Source of the DNA: Leptoclinus maculatus
Taxonomy: Eukaryota > Chordata > Actinopteri > Perciformes > Stichaeidae
NCBI GenBank assembly: GCA_032191485.1
Contig: JAVDOI010000012.1
Span: 10,292,635 to 10,356,634 of the forward strand
Direction: 5' to 3'
Length of the DNA: 64,000 nt
Shown here: positions 24,980 to 64,000 of the stretch, one piece after another
Position numbering within the stretch: the stretch's first letter is position 1
How the letters are laid out: every line of letters begins with the position of its first letter
Position numbers and translations under genes: made by a program
Notes under the pieces: generated by a model
Told to the model about the DNA's origin: nothing
Seen by the model: only the letters and a program-made list of their open reading frames with translations
Databases searched by the model: none

Positions 24980-27522
24980 TATTTAGAGTCAGCCATCTCT
25001 AAATATCCAAACTGGATATTCTTATTGTTCTTATAATGGTGATCAACATAATGCATTGCACCGCTAAAGGACTCGTATACAGTGGACCTGAAACGCACTG
25101 AAGGAAGCTTCTCTTTGTCTCGCACAGCACAGTAGCACCCTCAGCAGCAGAGAACAGGAAGTACCTTGTTACCAGCTCTGATGCACTTTGTACAGTATAT
25201 CAACCGAGGTTGATTGTTAATCTTTGAGCATCGCTCACTGAACAACACGGACAGCAAACAATGACTTTAATGTTGACTCAAAAACTCAGGCTCTAGAATA
25301 ATTTGCTTGGGCAGTCGGCAGTGAGAAGTTTGACACTTCTTGTTTTAATGCTTAAAGCAACGCTGTTATACTAAAACATATTTCGTTATGTGTGTGCATT
25401 TGGAATGAAATGTGAAAACCGGTATAAAGTTGCATCTAGTTTATCAGCACATCACTTTTTCTATTATAAAGACAAAAAGTTTTTCTGCCATAATTAACAC
25501 ATCCATCTTTAGTTGATGAATGAATTTTAAAGCATCGTCGCCATGTCAAAAGGTACAGTGAATGTGATGTGTACTGACTATGCATATGATGTACCTGTAC
25601 AGTTAAACCGCGTTATATACACTGGTTACACACAAAATTATTTATTAAAAATATAGAAAGTCTCTGCATTCTTATTGTGTTTTTTCCCCCTTTTTAACAT
25701 ATTGGCATCAGATCTCTACTGTCTGTAACTGATCACCCAGGAAACTGACAACACTGATTCAAAATGCCTCAGTACAAACATCAACAACATCAATCACTGG
25801 TGCTAGAACACAGCGTCACAACAGGTACAAAGGTATTGTAACGTATTCCTACATTGAGCTAGTAAGACAAACATATTTCTGACAAACTAAAACAATAACT
25901 GAGCAGGATCTCGTAGGCATGACATTATCACTTAGTAATTGTATCTTTCAGGTAACGTTCAGATAAAAAGCATCACGTGAGCAATATTTGTAATAAATAA
26001 AAACACTAAACAAGATGCACTATGGCTGCTTGGACAATCCCCATTTTACCATTCTACTCATTAATAAATAAACCTCACAGTTTTAGCTGAGGCAAACCGT
26101 ATACAGTACAAGGCACTCAAACATAGCCAGTGGTAGAGCAAAGGCAGTATTACAACATCACTTCCTGTATAGAAGACTATAGATAAAAGGTTCAGATGTC
26201 AATCTCATACTCTGATCAGAAACTTTGGGTGACAAACGTTTAACGTTATTTTTAGGACAGATCACTTTGGAAGAAATGTGAAGGTCAGTCTTGGGTAATT
26301 TTGATACAGGCCTCATTATTTCCAACGATAAGAAAAAAACAACAGGCATTCACAGTATAAATCCCCACAATAACACTCGCATACTACCACAGGAACCCTC
26401 TACAATGGTCCTCATCACCCGTGTGACAAAACCAGCTCAAACTAAAGGTGAGAGTGAATTTAAATCAAATGAAAAAATGACTTGACTGCACTGACAGCAT
26501 CCCCATGTTCCCAGCTATAACAACAACAACATAATATATACAGACCAAATTCTGATGACATACTCCACACCTGAAGAAACAATTCAGACAATTATTGCTA
26601 AGTGCAATCATTTAGAGGGCGCTCCTATACTTAGATAATAATCTTAAATATCCAGCACGGGTTATTCACCTGTGTTCATATGATGAGCTCAATTTTAAGA
26701 AAATAATTAAATATCTTAAACAGTATCAACAGTAAGAAAACGGGCATTGTATAAAAAAAATGTTTTAATTAAATATTGCCCAAACCGCTACTTATAAAGA
26801 AAAAAAAAAAAGTGGTAAGTGCTCGAAGATGAATTGGATAATTATAATTCCAAACCCAAAGAAAAATGTATCTTCTTTTATTTAAAAGAAACATTTGAAA
26901 CCAAAGACTCATTTTGATTTTCCTTTGTTTACTGGCTGTAACCAATCCAGGAAATCAAACATGTGGCGAGCTTTTGATTGAAATGGCAAAGGCCCAGCTT
27001 TACAGACAACATCCTCAATCTATGAAACTACACGTACCTTCTGGGTAAGGTCAGTCTATATATGCCTTTGTCACTGAAATGAATAGAACAGTATCATGTC
27101 AATATCATGCGTCGAGAGTAATCATATCTTATACATGTAAACGACTCCACCTGCCACAGACTTTCCAGCTTCGATGAAGTAATTCTCTGTAAAAGGACAG
27201 AGGAGCCTTCGACATAGATTAAACGTCGTACAGTAAGAGTGGCAACTCATAGTCAGTCTACCAATAATAGTTTCACACATGATACACACAGAATGAGACA
27301 GTAGAGCGTTCCAGTTTAGGTGCTATCAAATAAAAAAAAAAAGAAGTGTTACACAGTCCCATCGAATCCCTTTGGCTGAAAAACATATTGGAACATTTCA
27401 TGAACATTTAAAGATAAAGACAAAAGTGTGAAGAATAATTTAAAGGCTTCCTGGGTGTCAGATTTAGTCTACACTTCTTCCAGGTTCACTTTACCCCGGT
27501 GGGAAGAGAGAGATTGTGGGGG
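24980..27522. other. Convergent 3' regions of PTPN22 and RSBN1
   Basis: The AT-rich interval between the two stop codons must contain both 3' UTRs. A plus-strand attaaa (25643-25648) followed by a T-rich stretch is a candidate PTPN22 poly(A) signal. Minus-strand AATAAA words occur at about 25641 and 26877 for RSBN1. The UTRs may therefore overlap, but transcript ends cannot be fixed from sequence. No further gene was seen. Confidence 0.45.
25643..25648 (+). terminator. ptpn22: Candidate PTPN22 polyadenylation signal (attaaa)
   Basis: A variant hexamer about 660 bp past the stop codon, followed about 35 nt later by a T/GT-rich stretch. Other signals could be used. Confidence 0.3.
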
Positions 27523-30500
27523 TCATTTAGGGAACGCTGCTGTGTGGCCGAGAGATTTTGGAAGGATGGGCTCTTTTGAAGGCGTGCAACCAGGGTGGAC
27601 TGTTTTCGAGAAAAGGTGGGGATCCTGGTATGTTGGGGGCACGCGAGCAGATTTGGTGGGCTGTGGAGGGGCTGGCTGAGGCTCCTGGGGAGGTGTTGCT
27701 GGCCTCTGGAACTCTAGTTCTTCAGTCTTGGCCACGCCACCGTGAATGTTGTCCGCCTGTGGCCGTGTGCAGGGGGTTACGATGGCGTCGGGCCTGGCAG
27801 GGGAGGAAAAAGAGAATCGCCCTAAGGTGGAGCTGAGATCATTGGGCCGCCTCTCCTCCTCCTTGCCCTTGCCCTCTGGGTGGTACTGTTTGAGGCGGAT
27901 GTGCCACGCCAGGCTGCAGACTGCAGACACGGTCTTAAACTGGTGGATGACATTCCTTGGGATGAAGTAAATGTCGTCGTCACAGAGCTGGACACGGACG
28001 TAGCGGATGCCCTCCCTCCTCAGCTGGTTGAGCTTGGCATCGTCTACCCACTGGACACACTGCATGAAAACATACAGTGGTTTCATGCTTCATGTTAAAA
28101 CAAAGACACAGATCCTAATGGATTATTTCTGTAAATACCAGTTCCTCACCTGAGACACTGGGGGCTCATACAGATCCAGCTGCAGCCTGTGGACCACTTC
28201 ATTGAAGTCCCCAGCTTGGAAACACACCACGTCTTTGGTTATTCGAGGTTGGTTATTCCTGTAACAGATTGCACAAAGAGCATAAAACACACAGACATAT
28301 TGCATACTCCTTCCTCATTACATATGATGTCAATGCAAACATTTAAAAAGGTAGGGTTGGTAATATTCTTCAAAAACATTTTTTGTTATATTTCTTGAAA
28401 TTCTCTTGACATCCCGACAACAATCAATAAATCAAAAAGGAAAATAATACGGTATCTGGGTGTCACAGGACTGTAATAAGCAGTCTACCTGGCTACCTTT
28501 CTGTCTACCTGCGCACACTCTGCCCCTTGACTCTTGAGCGTCATCGCAGTCTTCCACAAGCTTTTTCGGTTGGAGAATTTAAAACAAATCAAGCTTACTG
28601 ATGCCAGTTTCTCAACATCACCAACTCGAGCTTTATTGACTCTAAAGACACTCACCATTCTCCAAACTGCACAGCCTTCAGAACCCCCACAGCAGCAGTG
28701 CTCTGCCAGTCAAAGCTCTGGCCTACATGGTCAGCATGGGCCTTAGTCCGGTCCTCATACAGAACCTCTCTGGGTTCACTGGCCCTCGGCAGGTAGTGCA
28801 GATTTTTTATCTCATTCATGGACCTAGACAAAAAGAAGGGAGGATGGGAGAGGATAGGGACAGAACTTTCACAATCATACCTAAACTCATAATCACAACT
28901 GTTTTTCCCCTGTATTTCACATCGTATGGATATGGAACCGTGTTTCTATATTTTCCTTCGCAGCCGGAGCGGTACCTGCGTCTTTTGAACGGAGACTTGG
29001 GCATGTCGGCAGTGGGTACCATTTGTTCTCCTGGTCGCACCCACATGATGGGCCCATCGTCACTTTGAGAGCGACAGTCCAGCTTCAGACTGGAGAGGCT
29101 TCCCCACGGGAGGGTCATCTGTGGTGACGCACACGCAGACGTTTGTGTGAGTCAAACAGTATGTTGGTGACACAACTGATGAAAAATGACAGGCCACCAT
29201 AATATAAATAAAATACTAAATACCGTACGTGATTTAGTTTCCGTTGACATTATTGTTATGAAAAGTACAACAAACTGAACAGATGTTACAGCAATAACAA
29301 TGAATCAGCAATGGGGGTGATTATGGATTGTGGTACTTGTACTTCTTAATGAGCTTCCTGAGAGAAACATACTGCATTCAGCAAATTAACTGATTCTGAG
29401 GTCTACAGGAGGATTGCACAGGTTACGGACTATGAGTCAAAGTCCTCCAATCAGGTGGCAGGCAGAGCAAAAACAATGGGCCTCATGCAGGAACCACTCG
29501 TACAAAAATGTTCTTGCATGAGTCCCATTGTTGCTCAGACTGCCAAAGCATGGTTCAAATCAGTACATAAGGCTGATGGTATAAAACGTTATATGCTCCT
29601 TAGAATATTTATAAAAAATATAAAAACAGATCTTCCTCTGTTGGACCTTGAGAAAGGGTGACTCCTCCAGCATGTCAAGGAACTCTGGGAAATAGTCTCC
29701 AACTTCCTCATCTACAGCTCCCACCAAGCTGATCTGCCTCATGGGTCCAGACCGGTATGTTCCTGAACAGTAAGTCCGGCTCACCTAGGACAGGAGAAAC
29801 AGGTTATGTCTTTCAGTGTGTGCCCTTCGATTCCACACACTAATTGTATCCATGCTACATTGTGTATCGTATACTATATACTTTGCATCCCGTTTTACCA
29901 GTTAGTATACATAAAAGATATATGTATTAAGCTAGAGGTAGAGTTTGCAGTCAGGCCACAGGGGAGTGGCTTTAATGAAGCTACAGCAGCTTAACAGATC
30001 CTTGTAATTCTGTACAGTTACACCGATGGCGTAGCTTACATGCTAATGATTGTGTCGAGGAGATACACTGCAGACCACAGCCTGTGATTTTTATACTATT
30101 ATAGGTCAATTTCTTCTTACAAATTGGCTCTCACTGTGCCTTCTGCTGCAGATCTAACATCACACATGATGACATCCTGACTCACTCGTTCTCCTCTCTG
30201 ACATCTTCCTCAGGCAGCGAGGGAAGATATAATCCTGCATCCACATGGAGCAGAAGCGACATTAGATCTCTGTATAAACAGGGAACACTTGGCACAAGCA
30301 CAGGTTTTTAAGACTGAACCACGGTGCCCTTTGGATTGAGTCTACTGGGTGGCAAACATGTGCTTACACTTATTTGTATGCCCCAGAGACACTGCAGTCA
30401 GCTCTTTTATACAGGTATCTAGATCCATATTACTTGACTTCAGAGTTCCTCTTCAAAAAGCTCTCTCTCAATGCAACATGAGGTCTGACTGTAACCGACT

Positions 30501-32490
30501 ACAACCATGCCACAATGGGTTTAATTAATACGTTGTACTTTTTATATGCGAGCATTCTATTCTACTTCACTCTTGTTTTGTCTACCATAACATTTTGATC
30601 ATTCATTCATCATTTTAGGTCATTTTTTAAAAAGCTTTTTAAGAAGGTTTTTTGGCTCCAATTTCTCAAATGTGAACATTTGCTGATTTATCTTTTGTCG
30701 TTTTAGACTGCTGGCTGGACAAAAGGAGCATGACATTTCTTCGCTATTTTCTCACATGTTAAAGACTAAATCACATTAATTCATACTAAATTTAAAAAAA
30801 GGAAACTGGCTGATTGAGCTGATCCACAACACCACCACCATGACTCTCATCAGAAGATATGATCTATGAGTTTAGTTGTGATAAAAGTGCAGTTGTTTCG
30901 TACAAACACCTCTTCCCTTTTCACGTACCTGAGAGTGAAAGTTGGCAATAGTGGTGGTCTCAATGTCTTTCTTGCCCAGTATCTCCATTTTGACCGGCGT
31001 GTTGGGGAAGTTGAAGGCAAAGTAGTCCAGGAAGTCAGGTAGGAAGGTGGCTGCACTGTGCACCACTGCCAAGGCATATGAGGCTGCACCTCTGGGTGTC
31101 TCAGCAAAGGCCAACTCCAGAAACTCCTGTGAAAAGCACTCCATCTCAGCCGGGCTGAGACCAGCGATCTCGTCAGCATACGCGTGTAGAACTGATCCCC
31201 CGCCATTGGCTTGCCTTTCCTCGTGCATGAAGCGTCCGCACCAGGTGCCTGTCTGCATGCAGGAGCTGCGGATGTAGTGGTCTTGGTGGGAGAGGAAGGG
31301 GACGTGTCCGAGCTTGAGGGCACGGAGGTAGGGTTGGTGGTTGTCCACAGTGTCTCTGCTTTCATGCTTCCTGGTGCCAGGCAGAGGCGGGTCAGGGCGA
31401 ACGGGCAGAGTGAGGTCTGCCCCAAGCCCCACAGTCTGAACCGCTTTGTTGTGCATGTACCGGACCTTTTTGGCACCGTGCTCATCCTCGCGGTGCTTCT
31501 TCTTCTTCTTTCTCTTCTTCAGGAGGTATTCCTCCAGTGTCAGAGACTTGACATTCTCGTTGTGGGGCCTTGGCTCTACAGGTGCATAAATAAAAGGAAC
31601 ATTTAGAAGGGGTAGGGTACACATAGAGTGGAAGCAAAACACCACGTGATGATTTTCTAAACAATGCATGATTTCATAATTATTAATCAGCATGCTCCCC
31701 ATACTAGCAACATTGTTGTGCAGGAGTTATTAAACGTATTTACTATTTGTCATGCACCTTCAGATTATTTTAAATAATTTAAAAATACAACATAGTTGTA
31801 AATAATTCATGTTGGTCCCTGGACACACACACGGACACACACAAGATAGGCCTACCCTACCCATTTTATATATGCACAAAATAAAAAAAACTCACCCTTC
31901 TTTTTCTTGAGTTCCGCGTGTTTCACATTTGCCTCGGTATTCTCCTTCTTCAGCTTCAGTTTCAGGTCTTTATCCCGATGCTTTTCTTTGAAATCCTGGG
32001 GCTTGGCCTTGGCCACTTTGAGAGGCGTGAACGTGAAGAGCGCAGGTGGCTCGGAGAGCACCGCTTGCTTCTTCTTCTTCTTCCTCTTCTGCAGCTGCTC
32101 TGGTACCTTCCGCGGCTGAGGAGGAGGAGGAGGAGGAGGCAGAGTCGGCTGCAGGTTTTTTGTGCCATTGGTAAGACCGCGGTTGTGGCAGGGATGGTGG
32201 CGGTGGTGGCTTTGCGGATGGATGTGCGGGACATGTTTATCTGCGCTGAACTTGTGTGGTTTCGGACTCTGCTGCAGCTGGTGCGGTTGGTAGGTCCGGT
32301 GCTCACCGTGTTGGTGGTTGTGATGGTGCTTCACTTTCTTCTCTTCTTTCGCAGACTTCTCCCGTTTGTCAGCTGACGGCGACGCGTCCCGTTTCTTCTT
32401 CTTTTTCTTTTCTCTGATGAATCTATCAAGACTGTCCCTCACCTTCTCTTCTTCTACTTTGGCACGGAGCAAGTCTACTTGAGCTGCCAT
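27523..32490 (-). CDS. rsbn1: Round spermatid basic protein 1 (lysine demethylase 9)
   Basis: Seven minus-strand exons: 31896-32490, 30929-31575, 29647-29784, 28976-29118, 28656-28823, 28150-28258, 27523-28059. They total 2,337 bp (778 aa plus stop), close to human RSBN1 (about 800 aa), with phase consistent throughout. The N-terminal third is low complexity: Lys-rich runs, a His/Asn/Gln stretch and a run of Pro. The conserved C-terminal region (from about residue 199) carries diagnostic blocks such as [19 protein letters not shown] and [14 protein letters not shown] (about 295-297) and FIPRNVIH (His about 639) could be the HxD...H iron ligands of a JmjC-like fold. That assignment is inference. 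The DPY-21/RSBN1 family demethylates H4K20me2 in the nucleus. The tail after about residue 660 is poorly conserved and Pro-rich. Confidence 0.95.
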
Positions 32491-33309
32491 CTTTGCACGT
32501 AGGCTACATTTAAAGGGCTCGCTAATTCTACTGCGCAGGTGTCCGACAAATGTGTAGTCCTCCTGCCGTTAGTTTGTAGTTCATTTCCTGTATTGTGGGT
32601 CTATTTGCGCACGCGTAACGCACGGAACTGTGGATAATGTAGTATCAATATTGCGAAGGCTCATGGGAGTTTGAGTATACTGTATGTCGACTGCGTGCGA
32701 CTTTGCACGCACTCACCGCTGCCCAGCTGACGTAATGGTTCACGAGAGGCAGCGCTTCACCGTTTACAGCAGCAAGACATGTTATCTAATGTGAGGCAGA
32801 ACATAAACAGCAACATTTTTCATTCGACTTCACAATGAAAAAATTATATATTGGAGGACACAAAAAATGTCCCATCTACTTGTTTGATGTACTCTAGTAA
32901 TGCATGTGGGTATTTCAAAGTGTATTTGAAGTTAATATGATGCTCCAGTTAAGACAAATCAAGTGTGTATAGAGATTGAACGCAGAAACAATGTCTGGAC
33001 TAAAGATAGCACGTTATCTAAGAATGTATTTTAGCACAAAACAAGTACAGGTTTTTTTTTATAACCTTTTAAGTGCCAATGTTCATATGAAGACCTGCCA
33101 ATTAAGACGGACAAAAGACAAACAAATTGTAAATATGTATTTTAAGAGAATCTGTGGTGGCAGTCAAAGACTTTGAAAAAGTAATGTAACGTCTGTAATA
33201 TATTAGTGGCACACCCACCGATATAAACTGAGGCTAAATCAACTTGTGAATCTTCTAACAGGCCTCAACATGCTCCCCTAAATCCACAAACAAACAAAAT
33301 ATACTTCAG
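32491..33309. other. RSBN1 upstream flank
   Basis: The 5' flank of RSBN1, with CpG-containing words such as tgcgcacgcgtaacgcac near 32607 that suggest a housekeeping-type promoter. No TATA box or defined site can be claimed. No gene lies between RSBN1 and the end of MAGI3. Confidence 0.4.
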
Positions 33310-35498
33310 CCATGTTTATTCAGTAAACCTTTATTTATCAGTGCATGAACAGAATGCCATGACCAGATTATTACTTTTCACCCATTTTTATATCTTTTAC
33401 TCTCAGCTCCCTTAAAAAAATAATGAAACGATTTACAAAGGATTTTTTTTTTTCTGCATGAAGGCAAATATTTATACAGGTGCTGTACAATTTATAAACA
33501 TTTACAACTACCATGATGTCAAAACTAAAAGACTCTTTTTATATATATATATATGTGTTGGAGCAATGCAAGGCCACAGTATCATACATGGTAATGTCAT
33601 GAACAGTAAAATAATACAGTAGCCCATCATGTCAACAATAAAGTGGACAATAAATTAGTAAGTGGTCTCACCGACCGAGCGATGCGCGTGTTACTTCTGT
33701 AGATCCTTACACAGGCTGAGGAGGGTATGGTTCAAGCAATGAAGAGTTTATGAATAGCACTTTATGAACCACTAGGTGTCTCTGTACTCCACAGTAGCAA
33801 CATTTAAACAACACGAATTTTGTCTTCAGAGGAGGAGGAGGAGGAGGAGGGCACAACTGATCCCAATAAATTAAAAAATATACTGTGTATATATATATAT
33901 ATTTGTTTTTTATCCAGGCCTTTATTCCCGGTTTGATTAAATTTGATAAACTTCAGAGAGTAAATTCAAACAGCACCCCCCAAAGAGGCAGTCAAGCCAT
34001 TTTCACATTGTGCACTGTTTGCAACCACTACAGGGAAGCACATTGGGAAGACTTTCCCTCATTCTGAGGGAGTCTGGCCTAAATTATAACACAAACGTGA
34101 CAGCCACGATGCTGTGTTAATGATGAACAATTAAGCAAGCATTTACATACACCACCCCCCCCCCTCACATTATGGGTCATGTCCTAAATTAAAATAAGCA
34201 AAGATAGATTTGGAGGTTAAGAGAAACAATGTGTTTTTGTGCCTATATTTGTGATAAAAATACAATATCTCTTATAAGTTGAAGGCAGACTTGCCACTTC
34301 TTACAATCAAGCCCTGGTAACTCAACTCATCTAAATTATGGGTCAATATGTGAAATCACTTTGTTAAATAATATTTGTTTCAGATTAAGTATTGTCAACG
34401 CTACAGCGATATATAAAATACTTGTATTTGCTTGTATACCTACGCACAGAGCCAGAGGACCGAACATACAGAGCTGCTAACAGTAGACGACATTGTGAAT
34501 CCGGCTTGTGTGACCGCTTACAGACCGTGATATCTCAGAAGTAGAATGTATAGATCTCATAGTGTTGTTATTGTAGACGGCGATACCGATCTACACATTC
34601 TATTTCTACCATTAAGTCCACATCAAAAGTGAAATGACTCAGCGTGGATGTGTGTACTAATTGTTTTTGTGTACATATAATTTCAATAAATTACATTATG
34701 CTTTATTATTAACACACATGTAACAAACATTAGAACTATAACCACAAGTATCTGGTCTGCTGATTGATGCATAAAAAGCTCCGGGGTAGTCTGTCCACCC
34801 TCCGATAAGCTAACGGGATCAGAGAGTCTTGTCGTGTGCAGGAATACAGTCACCCAAACAGTCCACAACTCTAGTCGGGCTCTTACAAAACAGACACAGC
34901 AGGAGACACTCCGTCACCCTTTGCAGCCGATTTTAAGAGAAGCTCAACCGTCTCACTTTCTACTACATCCAATAGTGACAGTGAATCAATCTGGCAAAGG
35001 GAGAAAAGCTAAGTCACTGCATGAATAAGTCTTAAACCTTTAAAGAAAGAAAGAAGAGCAGGATCCTTCATCGAGGCGGGTAGCCAGGGAGAGCAGTCTC
35101 TCTCATAACCCACAAAACAGTCTCACAGTGAGTGCAATACAGAGCAGCTTCTTTAGAACCGGAGTCTCTGATTGGCACAAAATAGACTTCAGTGTCGCAT
35201 CCAAAAACCAACCTGTTTCACGCATTTTCGCACATCATCGTGCGGTACAAATACTCAGGAAGGTGCAAGCATGCACGTCAGATCAGACATCAGCAGCTTG
35301 ATGCAAACTGACCGACCGAGGCAAACTGGGTGAAAAAAAAAATATATATAAGCAATGAGAAAGCTATGTTGCTGGTTACACAGTGATCTGCTTTGTCCGA
35401 GATTGCTAAAAACAAAAAAAGTCTTTCCATTCTTAATGTCCATCTTTCAGGGGCTCAGCTTTTTTCTTCATATGTAGGTAGCGAGTCGTCGGAGGATA
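33310..35498 (-). other. magi3: Probable MAGI3 3' UTR
   Basis: About 2.2 kb of AT-rich sequence after the MAGI3 stop without open frames. It includes AT runs at 33538-33553 and 33889-33902, a GGA-repeat at 33829-33850 and an imperfect inverted repeat (about 34537-34557 with 34588-34608). Assignment as UTR rests on position and on the AATAAA words near 33315-33335. Confidence 0.45.
33330..33335 (-). terminator. magi3: Candidate MAGI3 polyadenylation signal (AATAAA)
   Basis: Minus-strand AATAAA about 2.2 kb past the MAGI3 stop, with a second copy at 33315-33320. Position and clustering fit a 3' end, but transcript data are absent. Confidence 0.35.
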
Positions 35499-61719
<26,221 letters not shown>

Positions 61720-64000
61720 CTGGAATGAAGAGCGGGCGACAGAGACAGAAAAATATACTTGTGAATATGTTTTACTTGTAGAAGACTTCTGGGAGTTCAA
61801 TGCATAACCAATTTGACCCTCCGTTACTATCTAATCTCAACCCGTACACTCAGCTAACCCCATCTAATCCTAATCTTAAACCCATGCTCGAAACCCCACA
61901 ACAGCCCCTTGTTGAAGCTAGGACGGGGAGATCGTTGGACCGCCATGCTCAAATTGATTTTTCTACCCTTGGGAGAATATTTGATCCTCATGAGTTTAGT
62001 AATACCAAAAGGGAGCACACACACACGTAGTCGCAAAGGTTAAATACTGTCGGAAAGAATTGCCGATATTGTCTTGGCAGTACACCACAGAATAGAGGCA
62101 ATTAAGCACCGATGCAGCTGGAAAACCACTCTATCGATACCAGATCCAGAAAAGACCATCTCACCTCAACTGTAGCAGTTGCTTAAATGATTTAAAAAGG
62201 CACAGGAGAGTCCGATTGTTAGCTACAGATCATATCTGGCAGAGCCGTATTGCTTGGAACAAAATGAGGCCAAACTTTTATTCCCGTAACTCAGGTCTTG
62301 GAAAGGTTTCTTGGATGAGGGACAGTTGACGCAAATTATCATTTGTTAATTCCAATTGGATACCGCCATCGCTGTGACTACTGACCCACACTGTCGGCCC
62401 TGCATCGTTTTACCAACAGCACCATATGGTGAAACCATCACACAGAGAGGGGTCATGTTGTCTTCCCGGGCCTAAATGCTGATTATGCGCACCTGCCATC
62501 GAGCAAGAGAGTTTCTAATATAACAACAGAGACATGAGCCCCGCTGGCACATACACACGGTTTTCTCATTTGTTATATTATATTGTTAATGTCTAATTGA
62601 ATCTGTGTGTTAATGTACTGCTTGAAAAAACAACAACAACAGACCAAAGCCAAAAAGCCTGGGCTGTAGCATTATAATTTGTACTGCTTCATTCCCCAGG
62701 GAACTGTGGGTTTACGCCAAGGTAGCTTCTCAAGCACTCGATTGCCCCTTTAAGTCCATCAGCTTGCCTTTGCTGTCATGCTGGTGCCTAAGGCAGCAAA
62801 CAGCCTTACACCACAGAGCGAGTCTTCGTCTTTCCTCAACTATTGGAGAGGGGTGACCCACTTTACCACTCACTACCTTCTCTCGTCCTGCAAGAGAATA
62901 CTGCATAAGAGAGAGGATGAAAACTTCAAAGCACAAGAGGTGAGAAAATAGTTGGGGAGGTGTGGTGCAAATATTGATTCAATGGTGGTTCTCTGTGAAT
63001 CCACAGTCCTCCAGTATTTGTGTGGCATTGCAGTGTTTAAGAGTGAGCCGTGGCTGAACATTGTATTGTAACAGTTAAACGGTACATCAGGGACCGGACA
63101 GCCAGTGCGATGAAGTCCGCTGGGAAGAAGAGCGAGCAATGAGTATGGAACAAAGGAGGAAGGACTGGAGGCAGCAGAGAGAGAGGGAGAGAGGGAGGGA
63201 GAGAGAGAGAGGGAGAGAGAGCACTTTCTTACCGACAGAAATGTTGTGACAATGGAATTAAGGTTCCAGACAGAGATAAATGAGGCAAAATCTTTTTAAA
63301 GAGTTTCATTCTCCTTTAAATACATATTTGATTTGATTTGCCTCACATATAAGTCACAATGACAGCACAGAGGAAACAAATCAATTTTAGAGCTTCTTTT
63401 TCAGCTATAATTATGACATGCTACATAAACAATCAACTAAAAAGCGCAATTTATCTGAGCGCTGTGTTAAACGAAACATTAGAATTGATCATGGCAATTA
63501 CATTAATCCGTGTTTGAACGTATGAAGTATTAATTTCGGTACCTTATCGAAAACCATTAAATCCTTTCCTAGGTTTGTAATTAATAGGATGCTTACTAAC
63601 GAAATGCAAATTGAGGGAGTTAATAAATTGGAAGTAGTAATTTGCTCTGTGCACTCTGAAGGTCAGGCACACGTAGCCTCTGTAAGTACCCATTAGCAGG
63701 GAGCCGGGAGAAAGTGACCACAATAAAGAACTGCATTGGGATGAATCATGTTGTAATTATACTGTACTAATGAGTCACAGTCATTGATAAGAATGTATAA
63801 CTTCATTCAGTGTGGATGTAAAAACCCTGCAGCCTGAAAATAAATAACTCAAAAGACTGGAGGCTGGGGCAGAATTAAGTGAGACGTCTCATTTAGTTTT
63901 ACTTTAAAGGTGCAGTGTGTAGGATTTGACGCCATCTGGTGGTGAGGTTACAGATTGCAACCAACTGAAACTTCTCCCGTGGGCCAAGCATGTAGCTGAA
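61720..64000. other. magi3: MAGI3 intron reaching the window edge
   Basis: No upstream MAGI3 exon (rest of the GuK region) was found here, so the intron exceeds 2.2 kb. It contains a GA-rich stretch at about 63175-63222 and a repeat at the right edge. The open frame at 61800-62030 has no domain or splice partner and is not supported. Confidence 0.55.
63903..64000. mobile_element. Interspersed fish repeat, truncated by window end
   Basis: It begins tttaaaggtgcagtgtgtag and continues with ccatctggtggtgagg and gcaaccaactgaaac, words of a repeat very common in perch-like fishes. The right end is outside the window. Confidence 0.7.

Noticed and set aside
30850..31485. 211-codon minus-strand open frame within RSBN1 exon 2
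   Set aside because: It is a +1 shadow of the conserved RSBN1 frame, with no conserved blocks of its own.
31918..32376. 152-codon plus-strand Leu/Val-rich open frame that looks membrane-like
   Set aside because: It is antisense to the Lys/His/Pro repeats of RSBN1 exon 1. The hydrophobicity is a complement effect.
33760..35100. Possible remnant of PHTF1 between RSBN1 and MAGI3
   Set aside because: No frame with membrane segments or recognisable PHTF1 words was found. The sequence looks like AT-rich 3' UTR.
61800..62030. 76-codon plus-strand open frame in the last MAGI3 intron
   Set aside because: No recognisable domain, ends in a short CA run and has no supporting splice sites.

Overview
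This is vertebrate nuclear DNA, most likely from a percomorph (spiny-rayed) teleost fish. The genes are intron-split with canonical GT/AG boundaries. CA/TG microsatellites are dense, and several repeats have the layout of short fish DNA transposons. No sequence of prokaryotic, organellar or viral type was seen. All gene models were built by hand by reading splice sites and carrying codon phase across junctions.

Five protein-coding loci are supported. (1) 888-4402, minus: a secreted or membrane complement-control (CCP/sushi) protein whose 5' end and six CCP modules are visible. Modules 4-6 lie in a tandem array of about 1 kb units, and the gene runs off the left edge. (2) 6982-9836, minus: an immunoglobulin-type receptor resembling the CD300/pIgR-like group, with signal peptide, V-type domain, second Ig domain, Thr-rich stalk and a probable transmembrane exon. 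(3) 12234-24979, plus: complete PTPN22, the lymphoid PEST-type tyrosine phosphatase, in 26 exons giving 855 aa. (4) 27523-32490, minus: complete RSBN1 (KDM9), 7 exons, 778 aa. (5) 35499-61719, minus: the 3' 18 exons of MAGI3, covering the end of the guanylate-kinase-like region, two WW domains, five PDZ domains and the charged tail. Its N-terminal exons lie beyond the right edge.

PTPN22, RSBN1 and MAGI3 are also neighbours in mammals, so loci 3-5 form an old syntenic block. PHTF1, which lies between MAGI3 and RSBN1 in human, is not seen, and RSBN1 is flipped relative to its mammalian orientation. The two left-hand loci are immune surface or secreted proteins beside an immune-signalling phosphatase, but nothing in the sequence shows co-regulation.

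The rest is introns, untranslated regions and repeats. These include a hAT-like element with an 8-bp target duplication, a foldback element with arms of about 190 bp, several other short non-autonomous DNA elements, a 214-bp CA microsatellite and several homopolymeric G runs. The most notable biology is the internal duplication of PTPN22's C-terminal exon cassettes (three complete CSK-SH3-type motifs and three Ser/basic micro-exons), the CCP exon array, and loss of a canonical Ig-fold cysteine in the receptor at 8806-9132.
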